Shown here one piece after another: positions 1 to 6,042 of a stretch of DNA of 27,612 nucleotides (the stretch's first letter is position 1; each line of letters starts with the position of its first letter). The notes below the pieces were generated by a model. It was given only the letters and a program-made list of their open reading frames with translations, searched no databases and had not been told where the DNA came from. This DNA is from a virus. The translations under genes were made by a program, and so were the position numbers. Where the stretch lies: positions 1 to 27,612 of the IMG/VR virus record IMGVR_UViG_3300048548_000193, one strand, 5' to 3'.

Positions 1-114
1 AAAATTCATAACGCAATCGTTGATGCTATGGAAAATCATAATAAGGATCAGGATGCAGACATGCATTTTTTTAATAAGAACAAGAATAAAGTATCTGGAA
101 AGGAGATTGCGTAA
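1..114 (+). CDS. 3' end of an unidentified gene (partial)
   Basis: The frame starting at base 1 is open for 37 codons and closes with TAA at 112-114. That stop shares its last base with the ATG of the next gene (TAATG). The tail is polar and rich in Asn, Lys and Asp (NKDQDADMHFFNKNKNK) with no recognisable motif. The tight stop/start overlap suggests it belongs to the same operon as the recombination genes downstream. Its start lies outside the window unless the ATG at 28 or 61 is used. Function unknown. Confidence 0.55.
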   Translation, partial: KIHNAIVDAMENHNKDQDADMHFFNKNKNKVSGKEIA

Positions 115-755
115 TGGCTAATAAGAAAACATCAGTGTGGGAGACACTATCGACAATCAATGTTTCTGAACGTGTCGAAAAGAAATATTTTAAAAACAAA
201 AAAACTGGCAGAGAATATGGTCTGTCATATTTGTCGTGGGCTTGGGCTTGGGCCGAAGTTAAAAAGCGGTATCCAACTGCATCATATGAAATACACGACG
301 ATATATTTTTTCCTGACAATACTGTCGAAACCAGAGTAAGCGTCACCATTGAGGATCAGACCCACATGATGTGGCTACCCGTAATGGACTTTAAGAACGA
401 CGCCAAAGTTAACCCTACATCACGGGAAGTAAGTGACACCCGAATGCGTTGCCTGACTAAAGCTATCGCAATGCACGGGATGGGTCACTACATCTACGCG
501 GGTGAAGAGCTACCCGAAGGTCAATTAACCGAAGAAGAAGCTAAGACTAACGATCCAAACTTAAACATGAGCCATGAAGAAAAGGCTGAAGCTTGGCTGG
601 AGTTCTTTTACAACGATACAGTAGATGCAACTAAGTTTGCAGAGAACGATAAAAAATTTCAACGGTGGTTCACAAGGGCTGATGAACTAACCCAAGCGTT
701 ACGTGAACGCATCAATGAAGCCTATCTAACTAAAAAAACGGAGTTAATGTTATGA
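114..755 (+). CDS. Sak3/DUF1071-type single-strand annealing protein
   Basis: This 213-residue protein matches the DUF1071 (Sak3-like) family of phage recombinases, which anneal complementary single strands during recombination-dependent replication and repair. The N-terminal part shows the family's YLSWAWAWAEVKKRYP signature (about residues 39-54), and a second conserved block, DTRMRCLTKAIAMHGMG, lies near 107-123. The last 70 residues are charged and poorly conserved. An AAGGAG ribosome site lies about 8 bases before the ATG. The gene overlaps SSB by four bases, as expected for an annealase working with its SSB. Function is inferred from family signatures. Confidence 0.85.
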   Translation: MANKKTSVWETLSTINVSERVEKKYFKNKKTGREYGLSYLSWAWAWAEVKKRYPTASYEIHDDIFFPDNTVETRVSVTIEDQTHMMWLPVMDFKNDAKVNPTSREVSDTRMRCLTKAIAMHGMGHYIYAGEELPEGQLTEEEAKTNDPNLNMSHEEKAEAWLEFFYNDTVDATKFAENDKKFQRWFTRADELTQALRERINEAYLTKKTELML

Positions 756-1123
756 AAGCTATTAGTATCGCAGGGCGTACAACCAAGAACTGTGAAGTTC
801 AAACGTACGAAGGAAGGGAGTTTATTACCTTTTCTGTCGCGGTTGAAACGTATCAAAAAAAACAAAAGGGAGTAATGTTCTTTGAGTGTACTTACTACCG
901 TACGGGTCTAGCCCCCCATATGCCCAAAGGAACCCCTGTAGCTGTGTCTGGGGAGTTTGTTGCTGACGAATACAATGGAAAGACGTACCTGAAAGTTCGC
1001 GCATCAGAGGTCACCCTGTTGGGTTCTGCAAGGAAAGAAGAAACAGCGTCAAATCCTGAACCAGCCCCGCCACAGCATGAGAATACAACGTCCCAAGACA
1101 TGGACGATGAAATACCTTTCTGA
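752..1123 (+). CDS. ssb: Single-stranded DNA-binding protein (SSB)
   Basis: A 123-residue OB-fold SSB. The start (SIAGRTTKNCEVQTYEGREF) and the FSVAVETYQ strand are typical of bacterial and phage SSBs. A Pro/Glu-rich linker follows from about residue 92. The protein ends in the acidic tip DMDDEIPF, the standard docking peptide for replication and repair partners. It would coat single strands and load the adjacent annealing protein. The ATG overlaps the upstream stop (ATGA) and its own stop overlaps the next start (TGATG), so the genes are translationally coupled. Confidence 0.93.
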   Translation: MKAISIAGRTTKNCEVQTYEGREFITFSVAVETYQKKQKGVMFFECTYYRTGLAPHMPKGTPVAVSGEFVADEYNGKTYLKVRASEVTLLGSARKEETASNPEPAPPQHENTTSQDMDDEIPF

Positions 1124-1518
1124 TGGCTATCAATTTGCAAATGGAACTAAGTGATGGGCAGCTACAGCCCGTCACACGTTACGACGCTGAACGCATGGAA
1201 GAATATGCAAACGGTCAACTGTTTAATATTAAAGCAGCCGCTAAGAGATCGAACCCTCACCATAACCTGTACTGGTCCACGCTTCGAAATGTGGCCCGTG
1301 ATACAGGCAAGTGGCCCACAGAGCATCACCTACATGATGAACTAAAGATTGCTTGTGGCTACGTGCGTATCAAATTGTCGGGACTTAACGGGGAGCTAGT
1401 CAACATTCCTGACAGTATCCGTTTTGATAAAATGACCCAGAATGAATTTACGAAATACTTTGATCTTGCCATGCAGAAACTTGCAGAAGGAATTGGTTAT
1501 GACCCTTTACGTGAATAA
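1123..1518 (+). CDS. DUF1367/NinB-like recombination-associated protein
   Basis: 131 residues. The order of features (a beta-rich start with ELSDGQLQPV, a central NPHHNLYWSTLRNVA helix, then FDKMTQNEFTKYFDLAMQ near the C-terminus) resembles the DUF1367/NinB group of phage proteins found beside SSBs and nucleases. NinB of lambda (Orf) helps load recombination proteins on SSB-coated DNA, and its position right after ssb fits such a role. I see no catalytic motif. The assignment rests on pattern memory rather than a strong signature, so the family call is tentative. The gene is coupled to ssb through TGATG. Confidence 0.55.
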   Translation: MAINLQMELSDGQLQPVTRYDAERMEEYANGQLFNIKAAAKRSNPHHNLYWSTLRNVARDTGKWPTEHHLHDELKIACGYVRIKLSGLNGELVNIPDSIRFDKMTQNEFTKYFDLAMQKLAEGIGYDPLRE

Positions 1519-1987
1519 GAGTGATCAGGAACATGAGCATCGGGTATTAAATTTTTTAGAAAAGCGTTGGAAGTGTGACAGTGTCAGATCCTTAGAAAAG
1601 AAAGCAAGCTTCGATGGGTTCCTACATCGGGATGGTAAGCCCACAGCCCTAGTAGAAATACGTCGATTGAATTGCTACTCCAACAGTTATCCAGACGCTA
1701 TGATTAGCTACACCAAAATTCAAAACTGGCAGACGCTGTATCCTGTTTTAAATTTGCCGTGCTTGTTTGTCGTTAATTGGCTGGATCAAGTTCGATACGC
1801 CAACATCGAAGATATAGTTTCGCACAGAGACATTCGGGTTAGCCCAATAAGTAAAAATAGACGTAACCCAGAAGAGGACAGGGAGATTGTTTTTTATTAC
1901 CCAGTTCAAAAATTTAAATTGATCGCAATTGATTTAGAAGCAGAAATCATGCACGATCCAAACAAGGTAGATAAATATGACCCATAA
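1499..1987 (+). CDS. Putative PD-(D/E)XK-type nuclease
   Basis: 162 residues from the ATG at 1499. This start has an AGAAGGA ribosome site 8 bases upstream and overlaps the preceding gene by 20 bases; an ATG at 1442 in the same frame lacks such a site. The core reads like a restriction-endonuclease fold: an N-terminal Glu/His helix, SFDGFLHRDGKP, then TALVEIRRLN, a helix with SYTKIQNW, and a hydrophobic strand (LPCLFVVNWLD). The motif would be D...ExR instead of the usual D...ExK. It sits in a recombination operon between a NinB-like and a zinc-finger gene. Activity is an inference. Confidence 0.55.
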   Translation: MTLYVNKSDQEHEHRVLNFLEKRWKCDSVRSLEKKASFDGFLHRDGKPTALVEIRRLNCYSNSYPDAMISYTKIQNWQTLYPVLNLPCLFVVNWLDQVRYANIEDIVSHRDIRVSPISKNRRNPEEDREIVFYYPVQKFKLIAIDLEAEIMHDPNKVDKYDP

Positions 1988-2249
1988 GTTCAAATATACC
2001 GACGAACAAATTATGATAAGGGCTATGCCTTGCCCTAAGTGTTTTGCTAAACCTAGAGAGTTATGCAAAAGAAAACCAAAAGCAAATGGTATGGTTAGAA
2101 ACCACGAAGAACGAATGTTTTTATTTCACGATCACGTTATGGAATGTTCTTATGGTGCTATGTATTTTCAAACACACTCCGTTCCTACTACAAAGAAAGC
2201 TTCTGATGAGTTAGACGAATTTGAAAGTTTACTTGAACCATATGAGTAA
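1977..2249 (+). CDS. Small zinc-finger protein
   Basis: A 90-residue protein with a probable single zinc site made by C19, C22, C30 and H43 (CPKCFAKPRELC, then NHEERM). This resembles the CPxCxAxPGxxC...H..R zinc fingers common in phage genomes. The rest is charged with no recognised domain. It overlaps the upstream gene by 11 bases and the following HNH gene by 8 bases, so it is expressed within the recombination operon. A DNA-binding or nuclease-accessory role is plausible but not shown. Confidence 0.6.
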   Translation: MTHKFKYTDEQIMIRAMPCPKCFAKPRELCKRKPKANGMVRNHEERMFLFHDHVMECSYGAMYFQTHSVPTTKKASDELDEFESLLEPYE

Positions 2250-2586
2250 TCTAACAAACAGACCACCTTTAGGACTTAAAAAACCAAAAGATAAAAAAGA
2301 TGCAAAATTTTTACAGAAAATCCGTGAATTACCATGCTGCGTTTGCAAACGGTTTGGGCTGGTTCAACGATCCCCAACTACAGCGCATCACCCGATACAC
2401 GACAGGTTCTCAGCAAGAAAAGTTTCAGACCGACTTGCTATCCCGCTTTGCGACGATCACCACCAACAGCTTTGGGGAACCGACAAATCTAAACTGGCGA
2501 TACACAGAAGTCCTTTGAAATGGCGTGAAGCTTACGGCCCCGACTATTCTTATTCTTTTTCATCCGTCCAAGAAACCGACACGTAA
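2242..2586 (+). CDS. HNH nuclease-like protein (DUF968/Ref/NinG type)
   Basis: 114 residues from the ATG at 2242; an in-frame TTG at 2221 is less likely because no ribosome site precedes it. The protein has the arrangement of compact phage HNH nucleases: ELPCCVCKR (C32, C35), then TTAHHP (H49-H50), then SDRLAIPLCDDHHQQLW (C70, H73, H74). Ref of P1 and DUF968 proteins share this C..C-HH-C..HH layout and cut DNA during recombination. The 3' end overlaps the convergent rusA gene by 37 bases. Zinc and metal sites look intact. Target and activity are unknown. Confidence 0.7.
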   Translation: MSNLTNRPPLGLKKPKDKKDAKFLQKIRELPCCVCKRFGLVQRSPTTAHHPIHDRFSARKVSDRLAIPLCDDHHQQLWGTDKSKLAIHRSPLKWREAYGPDYSYSFSSVQETDT

Positions 2587-2996
2587 AGGGCTGGGCCGCG
2601 CTCTGGGTGACAGTAACGTTTCTGTGCCTTGATGGACACAATTTGCTTATCATCAGCATATACGGTGTGTATAAGCCCGTCTGCAACGCATTTGACGATG
2701 TTATCTAAGTCAGGGGTGGATGTGTGAGAGATAACCCCATATTCAGCTTCTAATCGTTTTACTTTGGGCCACGACTTGGGGATCTCCATGAATGCTACAA
2801 TCTCCAGCACCACGGGCCGTTTTGTTTGATCGACATTCTGCTTAACCATCTGACCCCAAGCAGCCGCGTGTAAACGACGTTCATAATCTCTGGTCTTGTT
2901 TGGGGTGTAAATGTGACCCGCTTTAGTGAACCGTGGACGCCCTTTACCAACAGGCTGACCCGACAATTCAATCTCTACTTTTGTTAGTTCGATCAC
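2550..2996 (-). CDS. rusA: RusA-type Holliday junction resolvase
   Basis: 148 residues. The GQPVGKGRPRFTKAGHIYTP start and the catalytic block STPDLDNIVKCVADGL...YADDKQIV match RusA, a dimeric endonuclease that cuts four-way DNA junctions. D96, D98 and D115/D116 correspond to the acidic residues needed for metal binding. The start is a GTG at 2996 with AAGGAG five bases upstream. It is the only leftward gene among the rightward early genes, and its last 37 bases overlap the end of the HNH gene. It would resolve branched intermediates produced by the annealing protein encoded upstream. Confidence 0.92.
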   Translation of the reverse strand: MIELTKVEIELSGQPVGKGRPRFTKAGHIYTPNKTRDYERRLHAAAWGQMVKQNVDQTKRPVVLEIVAFMEIPKSWPKVKRLEAEYGVISHTSTPDLDNIVKCVADGLIHTVYADDKQIVSIKAQKRYCHPERGPALYVSVSWTDEKE

Positions 2997-3035
2997 ACGA
3001 TCTCCTTAGATTTGTGTAAAAACTGCACCCAGTCG

Positions 3036-3068
3036 TTACATTTTTTTTCACTATTTACAATTTTTTTT
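3036..3068. repeat. Two phased T-tracts in the rusA/early-cassette divergent region
   Basis: Two runs of eight T, each preceded by TTACA or TTACAA, begin at 3041 and 3061. They are 20 bases apart, close to two helical turns. Such phased tracts bend DNA and can act as upstream elements. They lie between the rusA start at 2996 and the promoter-like element at 3080. A/T tracts also precede the other two copies of that element, at about 3893-3914 and 5159-5180. Confidence 0.4.
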
Positions 3069-3079
3069 GCATGACCCCC

Positions 3080-3120
3080 TTGTATGTCTGATAAAAATAA
3101 CTATATGTATATTATAAGAG
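3080..3120 (+). promoter_or_regulatory. Promoter/operator element, copy 1
   Basis: First of three related blocks (also at 3926 and 5191). It begins TTGTATG, continues with CTGATAAAA and contains CTATATGTATATTATAAG, a degenerate form of the palindrome that is perfect in copies 2 and 3. Possible sigma-70 boxes are TTGTAT with TATATG 16 bases later, or TATTAT further on; neither fits perfectly. The end of the palindrome is 22 bases before the ATG at 3141, with AAGGAAG between. It should drive the 3141 gene and perhaps the genes after it. Confidence 0.6.
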
Positions 3121-3140
3121 ACAAAAAGGAAGTTTTTAAA

Positions 3141-3356
3141 ATGGAAATTAAAATTCACAGCGACATGATCTGGTTAAAAGATAACTCAAAAGCACACGAA
3201 TATGAAGTTGAGGTTTGGACAGATCAAGGGGACACAGTTTTTGTTGGAGTAGATGCTACCAACAGAACCCAAGCAGTTTCTTTTGTAAGAAAGTTTGCTT
3301 TTAAGTGGATAGCTGGAACTGGTCACGTAACTGCATCATGTAACATGACTGCATAA
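3141..3356 (+). CDS. Small early protein, unknown function
   Basis: 71 residues from the ATG at 3141, which has an AAGGAAG site 8 bases upstream. An earlier in-frame ATG at 3084 lies inside the promoter-like element and lacks a ribosome site, so I do not use it. The protein alternates beta-like segments (HEYEVEVWTDQGDTVFVGVD) with a short helix (RTQAVSFVRKFAFKWI), suggesting one compact alpha/beta domain. No known family is recognised. It is the first gene behind promoter copy 1 and is followed by a G6/C6 hairpin. Confidence 0.65.
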   Translation: MEIKIHSDMIWLKDNSKAHEYEVEVWTDQGDTVFVGVDATNRTQAVSFVRKFAFKWIAGTGHVTASCNMTA

Positions 3357-3362
3357 TCAACA

Positions 3363-3380
3363 GGGGGGCCTAGTCCCCCC
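3363..3380 (+). promoter_or_regulatory. Intergenic G6/C6 hairpin before a ribosome site
   Basis: GGGGGG, a CCTAGT loop, then CCCCCC. The hairpin is followed at once by AGAAAGGAGA and the ATG of the next gene at 3397. There is no U-run, so it is not a standard intrinsic terminator. A role in mRNA processing, stability or partial attenuation is more likely. Similar elements are at 4329 and 5748. Confidence 0.5.
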
Positions 3381-3396
3381 AGAAAGGAGATCTCAA

Positions 3397-3726
3397 ATGA
3401 GATTATATACTAATAAATCTGGGGCATGGTTTGGGACACAAGCTGACGCCCGTCGTAGTTCACCCAGAAACTGGGTTGAGGTTGATGTGCCTACATCTAA
3501 ACAGGATCTCATCAACTGGTTGAATGCCAATCAAGTGGGCGGTGGTTATGACCAGCCCGTGAGCAATGAGCCAGCCATTGAGACTGAGCCATCACATGAA
3601 AAGCTTAATAAGCTGTCAGCAAGCTGGGTGTCATGGGCCTTAGATACTCTCATCAGAGGGGACAGGGCTGAAGCAATCGATATGCTCAAGCTTGGACTAA
3701 AAGCACAGAGGGGTGTGGGTCAATGA
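3397..3726 (+). CDS. Early cassette protein, unknown function
   Basis: 109 residues. An AAAGGAGA site lies just before the ATG. The N-terminal third has short hydrophobic and aromatic stretches (SGAWFGTQADARR, NWVEVDVP). A Pro/Glu-rich linker follows at about residues 53-68, and the C-terminal third is a predicted helical region (SWVSWALDTLIRGDRAEAIDMLK). This reads as two small domains joined by a flexible linker. The stop overlaps the next ATG (ATGA). No family recognised. Confidence 0.65.
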   Translation: MRLYTNKSGAWFGTQADARRSSPRNWVEVDVPTSKQDLINWLNANQVGGGYDQPVSNEPAIETEPSHEKLNKLSASWVSWALDTLIRGDRAEAIDMLKLGLKAQRGVGQ

Positions 3727-3929
3727 CCCGCGCTCAAATCATCGGGGCCATCGGTAACCCTCACCTACAATTGTACAGGGGGGACGGATACTTCTATTTC
3801 GTTTACGACGATGGCAAGGATCGATGGGAAGATCAGTCCGTGTACGTCTACAGATTAAATCATCTGTCATATGATCGATGGGTTGATGAGGGAAAAAGTT
3901 TTTTAAAAAAAGTTCTATCTGATACTTGA
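3723..3929 (+). CDS. Small early protein, unknown function
   Basis: 68 residues, coupled to the upstream gene by an ATGA overlap. It is rich in aromatic residues and beta-like strands (HLQLYRGDGYFYFVYDDGKD, SVYVYRLNHLSYDRWV), so it may be a small beta-sheet domain. Its end overlaps the start of promoter copy 2 by a few bases. No relative with known function comes to mind. Confidence 0.65.
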   Translation: MTRAQIIGAIGNPHLQLYRGDGYFYFVYDDGKDRWEDQSVYVYRLNHLSYDRWVDEGKSFLKKVLSDT

Positions 3930-3966
3930 ATGTCTGATAAAAGTACCTATATGTATATTATAGGAA
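3926..3966 (+). promoter_or_regulatory. Promoter/operator element, copy 2
   Basis: This block begins TTGAATG and shares most of its length with copy 1. It contains CCTATATGTATATTATAGG (3946-3964), a perfect inverted repeat with six-base arms CCTATA/TATAGG around a seven-base spacer. The palindrome ends 21 bases before the ATG at 3986, with AAAGGAA between. An A/T-tract stretch precedes it at 3893-3914. It could be a host-type promoter, a phage-polymerase promoter ending in TATAGGAAAC, or an operator overlapping a promoter. Confidence 0.65.
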
Positions 3967-3985
3967 ACAGAAAGGAAATTTTGAA

Positions 3986-4321
3986 ATGGGTTTAATAGTT
4001 CACATTTACAGAGACACTGGCATGGATTGCACAATGGACGGTATCTCAAAATTATTCGATTACTTAACAGTCGTAAATGTTGAGGGGCCATTTGAGCCAG
4101 AAGAAAAACGTCCAGCCGTTATGATCGTAGATGACAAGCCTTGTGGCAGACCATACCCCAAGCTAGTGCCAGCCACATGGAATGATGTGAAAGGTGAATG
4201 GGTTCGAAGTGAGGGCTGGTATATGGCTGGCGGTAACTATGGGGCAACCTCAGACAGTCGATTTAAAGCTGAAGGTATGGTCCACGATATTCTACCTATT
4301 CACGATAGAATTGAAAATTAA
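3986..4321 (+). CDS. Early cassette protein, unknown function
   Basis: 111 residues, first gene after promoter copy 2, with an AAAGGAA site 8 bases before the ATG. A short frame opening at 3930 inside the promoter is out of phase with it and ends at about 3995. The sequence mixes strands and turns (MGLIVHIYRDTGMDCTMDGI, PAVMIVDDKPCGRPYPKLVP, EGWYMAGGNYGATSDSRF) without a known motif. It is followed by a UUCG hairpin and the papain-like gene, probably in one transcript. Confidence 0.65.
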   Translation: MGLIVHIYRDTGMDCTMDGISKLFDYLTVVNVEGPFEPEEKRPAVMIVDDKPCGRPYPKLVPATWNDVKGEWVRSEGWYMAGGNYGATSDSRFKAEGMVHDILPIHDRIEN

Positions 4322-4328
4322 TATCACG

Positions 4329-4342
4329 GGGGCTTCGGCCCC
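4329..4342 (+). promoter_or_regulatory. Intergenic UUCG-loop hairpin
   Basis: GGGGC, TTCG, GCCCC: a very stable stem capped by a UUCG tetraloop. A C-rich spacer and GAGAAAGGAT then lead to the ATG at 4377. No U-run follows. It is of the same design as the element at 5748. Confidence 0.55.
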
Positions 4343-4376
4343 TACCCACCCAGCAAATTAGAGAAAGGATTTGCTT

Positions 4377-5138
4377 ATGAAAAACTTAAACATCAAACCA
4401 GTGCTTCACGTAAAAGGCGATAAGAACCGATACTGTGGCCCATCAGCAATTAGTGCTATCACTGGTATGAATACTGGCGAAGCTGCACGGATGATCCGTC
4501 ACGTTGGTGGACGCAAGTCAGTCAAAGGATCTTTCGATTGGGAAGTCCGTGAAGTTCTGGAGCGTTGCGGCATCAGAAGCGTCCGTGAAAATTTTGGTCT
4601 TAAACTTGGCAGATCAAAAGGACCAACACTAGCAGCTTGGCTTCGACACACTGTGAAGGAGCGCACAGCTAAACGTGTATTCCTGATCGTGGCTGGCTGG
4701 CACTACCAGTTAGTTCAAGGGCGTCGCATTGTGTGCGGGATACTTGGGGAGCCGAAATCGATCCGTGACAAAAAGGTTAAGCGTCGCGCCCGTGTAGCTG
4801 AAGTGTTTGAGCTTCACAGCATGGGTAAGATCTGCAAGCCACCTGAAGCTATAAAACCCAAGCGTCCAGTTAACTCTGATTACAGTACAGCCCAGCGCAT
4901 GGCTAAAGCTATGAACATCGACATCGACATCGATAAACTTAGCAATGGCGAAAGCCAAAAGTGGATTGGCGGTTACGACGATGTGGACGAAAACGGTGAG
5001 GACATCGACTTCACTGAGATTGGAGTGATTGAATACCATTGCTGTTATGATTGGTGGGAAGTCTGCGACACCCTTAATTCAATAGCCGAATACAGAAAGG
5101 AGCATGGCTACAATAGAGCAGTAACTATCCCCGCTTAA
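4377..5138 (+). CDS. Papain-like (C39-like fold) cysteine-peptidase-type protein
   Basis: 253 residues from the ATG at 4377, with AAAGGA seven bases upstream; a TTG two codons earlier is possible. The N-terminal domain has the hallmark NRYCGPSAISAITG with C20 as candidate nucleophile. A beta strand then carries the candidate histidine H109 (FLIVAGWHYQLVQG). In related folds the next strand gives Asp or Asn; here the equivalent position appears to be C120 (RRIVCGILGEP), so the triad may be incomplete. A basic stretch (KKVKRRARV) follows. The C-terminal 90 residues hold an Ile-Asp repeat and an acidic GGYDDVDENGEDIDF region. Target unknown. Confidence 0.6.
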   Translation: MKNLNIKPVLHVKGDKNRYCGPSAISAITGMNTGEAARMIRHVGGRKSVKGSFDWEVREVLERCGIRSVRENFGLKLGRSKGPTLAAWLRHTVKERTAKRVFLIVAGWHYQLVQGRRIVCGILGEPKSIRDKKVKRRARVAEVFELHSMGKICKPPEAIKPKRPVNSDYSTAQRMAKAMNIDIDIDKLSNGESQKWIGGYDDVDENGEDIDFTEIGVIEYHCCYDWWEVCDTLNSIAEYRKEHGYNRAVTIPA

Positions 5139-5146
5139 TTGCGGGG
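5129..5146 (+). promoter_or_regulatory. Hairpin over the stop codon of the papain-like gene
   Basis: CCCCGC, TTAATT, GCGGGG, with the TAA stop (5136-5138) in the loop. It is followed by CCCTCCCTG and a run of A, not T, so termination is unlikely to be of the simple intrinsic kind. It lies just upstream of promoter copy 3. Confidence 0.45.
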
Positions 5147-5190
5147 GTAACCCTCCCTGAAAAAAAATAAAATAATTTTCTTGACAACCC

Positions 5191-5230
5191 TTGCAATGTA
5201 TTACGAAAGCACCTATATGTATTATAGGTT
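5191..5230 (+). promoter_or_regulatory. Promoter/operator element, copy 3
   Basis: TTGCAATG, a divergent middle, then CCTATATGTATTATAGG (5212-5228), a perfect inverted repeat of CCTATA/TATAGG with a five-base spacer. TATATG lies 17 bases after TTGCAA, and an additional TTGACA is at 5181. The palindrome ends 21 bases before the ATG at 5250, the same distance as in copies 1 and 2. The A/T-rich stretch 5159-5180 precedes it. Confidence 0.65.
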
Positions 5231-5249
5231 AAAGAGAAAGGAACCTAAA

Positions 5250-5741
5250 ATGTTAGATCAAATTAATAATGCATTCGCAGAATTAGATGAAAAAATGCAC
5301 GTTGCTGCTATTGAATTTACAAAAGAAAAGAAAGCAAACTTTCAAAAAGAGTATATGAAAAAGCAAAACGAATACCGTGATTTAATTTCTAAAGGAGAAA
5401 TGAAAGGGGACCGTATTTATGGAGCTATGTTTTATTGGACTGTGAACTATTACGGCTCTAAAGCAATGATGAATTTAATTGATGGACATGGTTTACAAGA
5501 TGCTTTGGAAAATGTTGAAAAAAATGTCCAAGCAAAAATTGACCGACGTAATGCACAGATCATAAGGGCATTGAGAAAAAAAGAAGTTAATGAAATTCCA
5601 GAGTTTAAATTAGTTGAATATTCAAACGGTGTGGAAGGTTTCTTCGACGTAGCTGGTCACAAAGTACACATCAGAACAATCTTAGCTGGCGGTTACAATA
5701 TTCAATGCCTACACGCCAGAACTTTAATCAACATCAAGTAA
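5250..5741 (+). CDS. Helical early protein, unknown function
   Basis: 163 residues from the ATG at 5250, chosen because AAGGAA lies 6 bases upstream. The open frame extends back to 5181 but through the promoter element. The first 110 residues look largely helical and charged (AFAELDEKMHVAAIEFTKEK, NVEKNVQAKIDRRNAQIIRA). The last 45 are beta-like (FKLVEYSNGVEGFFDVAGHK). No family recognised. It is the first gene after promoter copy 3. Confidence 0.65.
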   Translation: MLDQINNAFAELDEKMHVAAIEFTKEKKANFQKEYMKKQNEYRDLISKGEMKGDRIYGAMFYWTVNYYGSKAMMNLIDGHGLQDALENVEKNVQAKIDRRNAQIIRALRKKEVNEIPEFKLVEYSNGVEGFFDVAGHKVHIRTILAGGYNIQCLHARTLINIK

Positions 5742-5747
5742 TTAATA

Positions 5748-5763
5748 GGGGGCTTCGGCCCCC
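5748..5763 (+). promoter_or_regulatory. Intergenic UUCG-loop hairpin before a ribosome site
   Basis: GGGGGC, TTCG, GCCCCC, followed at once by AGAAAGGACTTTCTC and the ATG at 5779. AGAAA and TTTCT flank the GGA, so the ribosome site itself could fold weakly. There is no U-run. Confidence 0.55.
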
Positions 5764-5778
5764 AGAAAGGACTTTCTC

Positions 5779-6042
5779 ATGGCAACTTTTTCTTCTGACG
5801 CAATGTTGGATTTCATGATTGAGGGTAACGTGGTTTCCCTTTTGGAAATGATGTCGATGTTTGGGGTTTGCAACCCAGCCGCTGAACTAACCAAGATCCG
5901 CAAGGATGGTTGGATTATCGAAAGTAGGCGTGTGCCTATGACTAAGATAATGGTACGCATGAATAAGGTCATGCAGTTCACACCACCCAAGCAACTCCCT
6001 CACAAGGAATGCTTGATGATGGAATACTGGATAAGCAAATGA
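5779..6042 (+). CDS. Small winged-helix (HTH_55-like) protein
   Basis: 87 residues. The segment SLLEMMSMFGVCNPAAELTK followed by IRKDGWIIESRRV matches the small phage winged-helix domain (HTH_55 type), in which a helix-turn-helix leads to a Gly-Trp wing. It could be a DNA-binding regulator of the cassette; the palindromes at the three promoter copies are candidate sites, but this link is speculation. The gene is preceded by a UUCG hairpin and overlaps the next ATG (ATGA at 6039). Confidence 0.6.
   Translation: MATFSSDAMLDFMIEGNVVSLLEMMSMFGVCNPAAELTKIRKDGWIIESRRVPMTKIMVRMNKVMQFTPPKQLPHKECLMMEYWISK

Noticed and set aside
71-349. Leftward 92-codon open frame over the start of the annealing gene
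   Set aside because: Antisense to a well-supported gene and without family features.
3084-3140. An in-frame N-terminal extension of the 3141 gene, and similar frames at 3930 and 5196 that would give related peptides (M...YMY...RKE..K)
   Set aside because: The likeness follows from the shared promoter DNA. There is no ribosome site before these ATGs, the one at 3930 is out of frame with its gene, and good ribosome sites precede the later ATGs.
5181-5186. TTGACA as the -35 box of promoter copy 3
   Set aside because: No TATAAT-like box lies 16-18 bases downstream, and copies 1 and 2 lack this hexamer at the same place.
3363-5763. Calling the GC hairpins intrinsic terminators
   Set aside because: No U-run follows any of them and genes start directly behind; they are listed as regulatory hairpins instead.
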